This document shows positions 7,550 to 10,920 of a stretch of 10,920 nt of DNA, one piece after another. Below the pieces are notes generated by a model, which had not been told where the DNA came from, searched no databases, and was given only the letters and a program-made list of their open reading frames with translations. Source of the DNA: Weimeria sp002480925 (GTDB taxonomy: Bacteria > Bacillota > Clostridia > Lachnospirales > Lachnospiraceae). How positions within the stretch are numbered: the stretch's first letter is position 1; each line of letters opens with the position of its first letter. A program made the translations under genes and the position numbers. The stretch covers positions 1-10,920 of the forward strand of contig NZ_JBQHVU010000031.1 of NCBI RefSeq assembly GCF_052064335.1, in the 5' to 3' direction.

Positions 7550-7698
7550 CTTTTGCTCATTTTTAGGGCTGCAGTAACATAGTAAAATAAAATCCCGGCA
7601 GATGCAATTGTCAGGATCAAGAATATAAGTTTCACACCAGCGGCGTGATTTGGTTCAAATATAGAGGGCAGAGGAACAAAAGACAGGAGCAGATAGCT
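7534..7698 (-). pseudogene. Possible fragment of a small membrane protein
   Basis: On the minus strand a 54-codon open stretch reads SYLLLSFVPLPSIFEPNHAA followed by VKLIFLILTIASAGILFYYV and a basic tail KMSKRKPYG before TGA at 7534-7536. It would have one or two membrane helices. It has no usable start codon, and a TAA precedes it at 7699-7701, so at best it is a C-terminal fragment. The motif FEPNHAA corresponds to FEPSHAA in the plus-strand reading of the 36-bp repeats, each being followed by other sequence. It occupies most of the 330-base gap between the recombinase remnant and the next gene; apart from this and the hairpin at 7492-7549 I see nothing there. Confidence 0.3.
7637..7659 (-). 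repeat. Inverted, diverged copy of the repeat core
   Basis: The reverse complement reads TTTGAACCAAATCACGCCGC then TGG. It differs from the core of the 36-bp repeats by one substitution and one inserted base over about 22 positions. It is opposite in orientation to copy 1 (6488-6509), so the two bracket the IS91-like remnant like terminal inverted repeats about 1.17 kb apart. Confidence 0.65.
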
Positions 7699-7702
7699 TT
7701 AT

Positions 7703-8377
7703 ATGACCATTAAAGATTTTTTCAATAGTGAGCCTTTCCAACTTGCTCTAACCGGCATAGATACCGGGGCAGCTGCTTTATCTGTGATAAGTCCGGAAGC
7801 AGGCCTTACCAGCGCGCTTGTAAAGGGCTTTGCAGATATCGCCTCAAATGCAGACGCAGTCAAGATTGATCACTTCATCAAAGGAATGGCAAGTGGCAGC
7901 AGCTTTAACAGTGAGAAGTTCACCAATCTGCTGAACACGTATGTGAGCGATGAAGATAATGCCTTCTATGTGTCGAACCTGATGAGGAAGGCTGTACTCT
8001 CAGATTCGAGAAAGGTATGTACCGTCATGGGCAGGATCCTTGCTGATAATGTGGATAGCGGACAGAAGTTTTCACCTGATGACATTATCATTGGGAATAC
8101 TCTGCAGCTGGCATCTGATGATGATCTGGTAGGCTTTTTGGGGCTGATGCGCAATTATCGTAAGCGCCGTGGCGATAACGACTTCATCACATTTCCATAC
8201 AGAGATCCAGACAAACAGAATCTTCGTCTGGCTGCTGAATGGGCGATGAACGGAAGAATACTTGGACGAAGCACTATTGCAAGGTTTGATGGTGGAAATG
8301 GTGTGATGGATTGCCTGGTTACGCCACTTGCTGATAAGCTGATGGATTACTGTGAGGAAGTCAGGCAGATTTGGTAG
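7703..8377 (+). CDS. Protein of unknown function (224 aa), first gene of a coupled pair
   Basis: I do not recognise the family. The N-terminus (residues ~12-50) is rich in Ala, Gly and Leu (TGIDTGAAALSVISPEAGL, then LVKGFADIAS) and is mildly hydrophobic, which could be a membrane-associated or amphipathic helix. The middle is helical and polar, including YVSNLMRKAVLSDSRKVCTV and GRILADNVDSG. The end has LAAEWAMNGRILGRS and FDGGNG, then a helical tail. There are no obvious catalytic motifs. AGGAG (7685-7689) lies 13 bases before the ATG, longer than usual. The stop TAG overlaps the ribosome site of the following DUF2971 start, 10 bases away, so the two genes were co-translated. Base composition is visibly richer in G and C than in the Thoeris genes, suggesting a separate origin. 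Confidence 0.75.
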   Translation: MTIKDFFNSEPFQLALTGIDTGAAALSVISPEAGLTSALVKGFADIASNADAVKIDHFIKGMASGSSFNSEKFTNLLNTYVSDEDNAFYVSNLMRKAVLSDSRKVCTVMGRILADNVDSGQKFSPDDIIIGNTLQLASDDDLVGFLGLMRNYRKRRGDNDFITFPYRDPDKQNLRLAAEWAMNGRILGRSTIARFDGGNGVMDCLVTPLADKLMDYCEEVRQIW

Positions 8378-8387
8378 GGATTAGTTC

Positions 8388-8585
8388 GTGAATTCATTAA
8401 AAGCAGCAGAGATAATTTACCATTATTGCACGTTATGCACACTTGAATCGATTCTTTCAAATAGGACTTTGCGTTTGTCAGATATTACAAAGTCTAATGA
8501 TAGCGCTGAGCTGACCTGGCTTCTACAGTGGATACAACCGGTATTTGAAGCGGTGTATAATGCGGAAGTCAATAAAATAACCTAG
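8388..8585 (+). pseudogene. Truncated DUF2971 protein, N-terminal part
   Basis: From GTG 8388 the product begins IIYHYCTLCTLESILSNRTL and RLSDITKSNDSAELTWL, the N-terminal signature of DUF2971 proteins. These are normally about 250-300 aa; here the frame ends after 65 residues, and the later family motifs (FSEKKDxxxQWRxY type) are absent downstream. AGGGA (8376-8380), overlapping the previous stop, gives 7-base spacing to GTG, which supports this start over any later ATG. The stop falls exactly at the left arm of the inverted repeat starting at 8585, so the break is where IS-like DNA entered. DUF2971 genes are common in accessory and defence regions; their function is not settled. Confidence 0.7.
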
Positions 8586-8658
8586 GAAAGTTCCAAGTCT
8601 GAGGCATTAATAATGGCAACCCACGTCAAGGTGGATTGCCTCGGATTTGGTACTTTCC
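8585..8658. repeat. Inverted repeat with 22-base arms
   Basis: The arms 8585-8606 and 8637-8658 are complementary at 19 of 22 positions, and two of the three mismatches are G-T pairs in RNA. Between them GGCAACCCAC and GTGGATTGCC can form an inner 10-base stem (one mismatch) that competes with the innermost part of the outer stem. The right arm ends inside copy 2 of the 36-bp repeat. It may be the end of a small non-autonomous element, or two converging IS scars. Confidence 0.6.
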
Positions 8659-8686
8659 GTTTGAACCAAGTCACGCCGCGGAGGAG
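8651..8686 (+). repeat. 36-bp direct repeat, copy 2
   Basis: This is identical to 6479-6514 over all 36 bases; identity stops at both ends, with only loose similarity beyond (GGAGGAGTGG against GGAGGAGGTGG). It follows the inverted-repeat structure and overlaps the end of the truncated minus-strand ORF at 8671-8757. The two copies are 2,172 bases apart in the same orientation. Confidence 0.8.
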
Positions 8687-8757
8687 TGGAAAAATGAAGA
8701 AATTGCGCTAAAAAGATCCTGTCCATCCTGATCTTGTGGTAAAATTGAATTGGACAT
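8671..8757 (-). pseudogene. 5' end of a truncated gene, probably an IS transposase
   Basis: A 28-codon minus-strand ORF begins MSNSILPQDQDGQDLFSAIS and continues SFFHSSAA to a stop inside the 36-bp repeat. The start is strongly supported: TAAGGAGG lies five bases upstream and an extended -10 (TGGTATAAT) lies 40 bases upstream. The DLFSAISSFF stretch resembles the N-termini of IS4-type transposases, but this is a short match made by eye. On the same strand, 8585-8686 reads open as RGVTWFKRKVPNPRQS and on to WVAIINASDLELS, which may be a second piece of the same transposase in another frame. Reading: an IS was lost except for its start and a small internal piece. Confidence 0.45.
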
Positions 8758-8796
8758 AGAAACCTCCTTACGGTGTATTTGTTTCTCGACAATTCA

Positions 8797-8805
8797 ATTA
8801 TACCA
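8797..8805 (-). promoter_or_regulatory. Extended -10 promoter, leftward
   Basis: On the minus strand the sequence is TGGTATAAT, a perfect -10 with a TG extension, placed about 40 bases before the ATG at 8757 and its strong ribosome site. No good -35 is visible, which extended -10 promoters tolerate. It now drives only a truncated ORF and could read into neighbouring DNA. Confidence 0.5.
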
Positions 8806-8806
8806 G

Positions 8807-8829
8807 AGGCACAGGGTCTATGCCTTTTT
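8807..8829 (+). terminator. Weak hairpin with T-run
   Basis: AGGCA (8807-8811) and TGCCT (8821-8825) form a 5-bp stem around a 9-base loop, followed by TTTT. The stem is short, so termination would be weak. Confidence 0.25.
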
Positions 8830-8987
8830 ATATTGCCTACATTATTGAGTTTTCAAGGTTCTATACACCTTTTAGGTGTGGGAAGTTTTAGTTAGTAATT
8901 TACTGTCTTCAGGATTACTTTGGAAGGTCGTTATTGATGATTCAAAAGTATGTTATATTCGGTATAGTGAATTAAGAGGTGATGAAT

Positions 8988-10211
8988 TTGCCAGTAACAA
9001 AAAATCAGCATTATGTGCCACGTTTCTATATGAAACCATTTTCTAATATAAAAAACGCTGGTGCAAAGAACGAAAAAGTTCTTATTTCATTTTATCAATT
9101 TGATAACAATATATTAAAGGATAAAGTTCCTACTTCTTCAATTTGTTCGGAAGATTTTTTTTATGATAATGATGGTAGCGTTGAAAATATGTTGGCACAA
9201 AAAGAATCAAAATGGTCAGAAACTATAAAAAAAGTGTTGGATAGCTCTAAAGTTGATGAAAATGATTATTATTACATAAAAGAGTTTGTGCTGTATCAGA
9301 TAACAAGGTCAAAAGCAATGAAAAATCATAATCAAGACATGGCGGAGAATATACTGACAGATTCATTGCTTAATAGGACGAGGAATCTATCAGAAAATTG
9401 CATTAGACCGTTAGTAAAAGAAAGAGTAGAGAAGGAATTAACACCCGATTTCAATATTAGTATGGTTAATGAATTAATATCAGTTCTTGATGATTATGAA
9501 ATTGATATATTAATTAATAAAACAGATTTGAATTTTATCACTTCAGATGTTCCGGTAATTATTACAAATCCTTTTGATGTTCATATAGCCGGACTAGCTG
9601 ATATAGGGACTGTGATTTTTTTCCCCATCTCTTTAGATAAAATGATTTTACTTTATGATAAGAAATTTTATAAAAAAATAGATAAAATTATATGTCAATC
9701 TGATGTTGTAAAATCAATAAATAAGTATCAATATATTAGTGCAGATGAAAGGATAATGTCTAAAGACTTAGCAGATTTTCAAGATTATATAAATGATAGG
9801 CAATTAAATTTTGAACGGAAAAAATTAAAGAATCAAACTAAAGTAAAAACTGCTAAGAAGATGGACGGAACTTTTATAGCAGCAATGGGAATAGGAATTA
9901 CATATGCTATTAACATTCCATTGTTTGCATTACCTAAAGCCTTACGTAAGATTCCGGTAGAATATCGAGAGACTTTTCCTCGACAATATAGTATTGAAAC
10001 TAGAAGGGAAGTTTTATGCAGAATATATAGAAATCCTGACGATTTTATTGTTGATCATACACTTAGGGAACGGTGGAAGAATGGGCAACAATACTATAAG
10101 AAGATTCTTAAATTTCTGGATTATTATTGGGATACTCCCAAAGAAGATTTGAATATAACACCATTGCTAATGCATCAGTTGAAGACTGTGCCAGTAAATC
10201 AATTATTATAA
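8988..10211 (+). CDS. DUF4238 domain protein
   Basis: An intact ~407-aa DUF4238 protein. Hallmarks in order: KNQHYVPRFYMKPFS at the very start, then a strand VLISFYQFD, ICSEDFFYDNDGSVENML, a helical middle with KEFVLYQITRSKAMKNH, then LNFITSDVPVIITNPF (~residues 182-196) and VIFFPISLDKMILLY (~209-223). A further ~150 residues follow, including a mildly hydrophobic GTFIAAMGIGITYAINIPLF and an Arg/Tyr-rich tail; this is longer than the usual domain. The ribosome site TAAGAGGTGAT (8972-8982 region) runs across the in-frame GTG 8979 and ATG 8982, so TTG 8988, 8 bases after AGAGG, is the better start. The gene is more AT-rich than its neighbours. DUF4238 proteins often lie in defence and accessory islands; their biochemical role is not established. 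Confidence 0.85.
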   Translation: MPVTKNQHYVPRFYMKPFSNIKNAGAKNEKVLISFYQFDNNILKDKVPTSSICSEDFFYDNDGSVENMLAQKESKWSETIKKVLDSSKVDENDYYYIKEFVLYQITRSKAMKNHNQDMAENILTDSLLNRTRNLSENCIRPLVKERVEKELTPDFNISMVNELISVLDDYEIDILINKTDLNFITSDVPVIITNPFDVHIAGLADIGTVIFFPISLDKMILLYDKKFYKKIDKIICQSDVVKSINKYQYISADERIMSKDLADFQDYINDRQLNFERKKLKNQTKVKTAKKMDGTFIAAMGIGITYAINIPLFALPKALRKIPVEYRETFPRQYSIETRREVLCRIYRNPDDFIVDHTLRERWKNGQQYYKKILKFLDYYWDTPKEDLNITPLLMHQLKTVPVNQLL

Positions 10212-10303
10212 AAGATAAATTACTTAAAGATGAGTGGTTTGATATAGATATTTTTGTGGATTACATTATTGTTAATTCTGCACAAAAGTTACACTAGTAC
10301 CAC

Positions 10304-10324
10304 CCTCGGGGTTATTCCCCGAGG
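10304..10324. terminator. GC-rich hairpin between converging genes
   Basis: CCTCGGGG and CCCCGAGG form a perfect 8-bp stem with a TTATT loop. It lies between the DUF4238 gene (+) and the small gene on the minus strand, whose TAA stop is inside the loop. There is no T-run on either side, so it is an atypical, possibly two-way, terminator. Confidence 0.4.
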
Positions 10325-10524
10325 AAAATCATTACCTCGTCAAGGCTTTTATTGCTTTTACGATACGCCTCGATGATCTGTCGATTTTCATAGTCCTGCT
10401 TTTGTTTCTGCAGATCCTTGAGCCGCTCGGCTGTTTCATCATATTTCTTGCTGAGTGCTGAAAGCTCAGCCTCGGTTTTCTGGATCTCTGATTCAATCGA
10501 CGCTATCGATCTGGTTCTTGCCAT
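10312..10524 (-). CDS. Small coiled-coil protein, DUF4315/ErpK-like, of integrative elements
   Basis: A 70-aa protein starting MARTRSIASIESEIQK. Residues ~8-48 form a heptad-rich coiled coil (SEIQKTEAELSALSKKYDE, then LKDLQKQKQDYEN), and the end RKSNKSLDEVMIFLGE fits the short helix and FL terminus of DUF4315-type proteins, which occur next to mobilisation genes in clostridial conjugative elements. AAAGGAGG lies 7 bases before this ATG, which supports it over the longer frame upstream. It overlaps the end of the preceding gene by 32 bases in another frame, an arrangement that suggests translational coupling. The role is unknown; DNA processing or a relaxosome accessory function is inferred only from context. 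Confidence 0.7.
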   Translation of the reverse strand: MARTRSIASIESEIQKTEAELSALSKKYDETAERLKDLQKQKQDYENRQIIEAYRKSNKSLDEVMIFLGE

Positions 10525-10659
10525 CTCTGTCCTCCTTTTCGCCGTCAAGCAGTGACTGGCTTGATACCAAAAGACTGCTGATCTCTGCTGCTGTGCTGCG
10601 GATACTGTTTTCATCAAGTCCAAAGGCACTTAGTGGTCTTATGTCAAGATTTAGTACAA
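10493..10659 (-). pseudogene. 3' end of the gene upstream of the DUF4315-like gene, cut by an IS
   Basis: Reading the minus strand in a different frame from the small gene gives a natural-looking C-terminus: LDIRPLSAFGLDENSIR, STAAEISSLLVSSQSLLDGE, then KEDRDGKNQIDSVD and a TGA at 10493-10495. It contains the small gene's ribosome site and start within its last codons. Upstream of about 10660 it is replaced by the end of an IS3-type element, so only about 55 residues remain. By position it was probably a mobilisation or conjugation gene; the family cannot be told from this tail. Confidence 0.55.
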
Positions 10660-10920
10660 GTTAAAATGAGAAATTTTCCACTTTAACTTGCTACTTTTGC
10701 GTTTTTATCTACTACTTCAGCATACATACGTTCGTATTCGTTGGGAGACATAAAGTTATCATGGCTATGAATCCGGACAGTATTGTAAAATGTTTCGATG
10801 TATTCCCACACCAGCGTGTATGCGGCATCGAAATTGGCGATACGGAATCGATTAAGCCATTCACGCTTTATCAGAGAATGGAACGATTCTATACAGGCGT
10901 TATCGTATGGGTAGCCTTTA
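10660..10920 (-). mobile_element. IS3-family (IS150-type) insertion sequence, 3' part
   Basis: The element continues beyond the window. Its end nearest here lies close to 10660, beyond the transposase stop, in the stretch with GTGGAAAATTTCTCATTTTA on the minus strand. The opposite end is outside the window, so the terminal repeat and the target duplication cannot be checked. Confidence 0.7.
10683..10920 (-). CDS. IS3-family transposase OrfB, C-terminal part (runs off the window)
   Basis: The last 78 residues of an rve-type IS3 transposase: YPYDNACIESFHSLIKREW, where the Glu of IESF is the third catalytic DDE residue, then RFRIANFDAAYTLVWEYIET, FYNTVRIHSH and MSPNEYERMY before the stop at 10683. 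Unlike the IS3 remnant at the start of the window this piece shows no frameshift, and it belongs to a different subgroup (IS150-like), so it is a later, possibly active, insertion. It interrupts the gene whose tail is at 10493-10659. Confidence 0.88.
   Translation of the reverse strand, partial: KGYPYDNACIESFHSLIKREWLNRFRIANFDAAYTLVWEYIETFYNTVRIHSHDNFMSPNEYERMYAEVVDKNAKVAS

Larger units (their letters stand above)
6515..7560 (-). mobile_element. IS91-like element remnant with tyrosine recombinase
   Basis: This segment holds the fused integrase-transposase remnant (6653-7372) with a hairpin on each side (6620-6643 and 7492-7545). Clostridial IS91-like elements commonly pair a small tyrosine recombinase with an IS91 transposase on one strand, and their ends are marked by hairpins rather than long terminal repeats. 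Almost all of the transposase is missing. Copies of the same ~22-base core lie outside it in opposite orientation (6488-6509 and 7637-7659). The exact ends cannot be fixed from this copy alone. Confidence 0.5.
8758..8987. other. Intergenic region between IS scar and DUF4238 gene
   Basis: It contains the leftward promoter and ribosome site of the truncated ORF, a weak terminator (8807-8829), a short hairpin ACACC-TTTTA-GGTGT (about 8866-8880), and the leader of the DUF4238 gene with TATAGT at 8963-8968 as a possible -10. No further gene is visible. Confidence 0.5.

Noticed and set aside
6479..8686. The 36-bp direct repeat as attL/attR of an element moved by the recombinase between the copies
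   Set aside because: The recombinase lacks its C-terminal catalytic half and its first Arg, no tRNA gene or other usual target is present, and a third inverted copy does not fit simple att sites. It remains possible only for an ancestral event.
10525..10629. Longer start for the DUF4315-like gene (105 codons)
   Set aside because: The extra N-terminal residues are the wrong frame of the preceding gene's tail, and the AAAGGAGG site lies right before the internal ATG at 10524.
10455..10664. Plus-strand 69-codon frame opposite the DUF4315-like gene
   Set aside because: It is antisense to two overlapping minus-strand frames with a good ribosome site. The Ser-rich product is typical of a shadow frame.
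1..10920. CRISPR array, tRNA or rRNA gene
   Set aside because: No regularly spaced short repeats, cloverleaf-like segment or rRNA-like stretch was found on either strand by eye.

Overview
The window looks like an accessory island of a low-GC Firmicute, most likely a Lachnospiraceae-type Clostridia. The support is AT-rich genes, strong AGGAGG-type ribosome sites, and IS3, IS91-like and DUF4315-type mobile genes of the kind seen in gut and rumen clostridia. There is no rRNA, tRNA or CRISPR array and no recognisable housekeeping gene. Taxonomy is inferred from these impressions, not measured.

Layout. (1) 1-1250 is a decayed IS3-family insertion sequence whose DDE residues are visible but split by frameshifts and deletions. 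(2) 1372-6168 is the main feature, three intact genes on the + strand: a 1092-aa protein with an N-terminal DUF4062/TIR-like domain and helical repeats; a 166-aa ThsB-type TIR protein; and a 298-aa protein with two membrane helices and a macro domain, the layout of the type II Thoeris effector ThsA. (3) 6177-6478 is a C-terminal gene fragment ending exactly at a 36-bp repeat. (4) 6515-7560 is an IS91-like remnant on the - strand, in which a tyrosine recombinase is fused in frame to the tail of an IS91 transposase. (5) 7703-8585 is a translationally coupled pair: an unknown 224-aa gene and the first ~65 residues of a DUF2971 protein. (6) 8585-8805 is an IS-like scar with a second copy of the 36-bp repeat, a strong inverted repeat and the 5' end of a truncated - strand gene. 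(7) 8988-10211 is an intact, very AT-rich DUF4238 gene. (8) 10312-10920, on the - strand, holds a DUF4315-like small protein, the tail of the gene upstream of it, and an IS3/IS150-type element cut by the window edge.

How the genes work together. In type II Thoeris, as understood for that family, the TIR protein senses infection and makes a histidine-ADP-ribose signal; this binds the macro domain of a membrane-anchored ThsA, which then damages the membrane. thsB and thsA sit 14 bases apart here. The large gene 106 bases upstream carries its own TIR-like fold with a plausible acidic residue and a HEAT-like scaffold. It may be a sensor, a second enzyme or a regulator; this partnership is the main novel proposal. 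DUF4238 and DUF2971 genes and the IS scars fit a defence island under rapid turnover.
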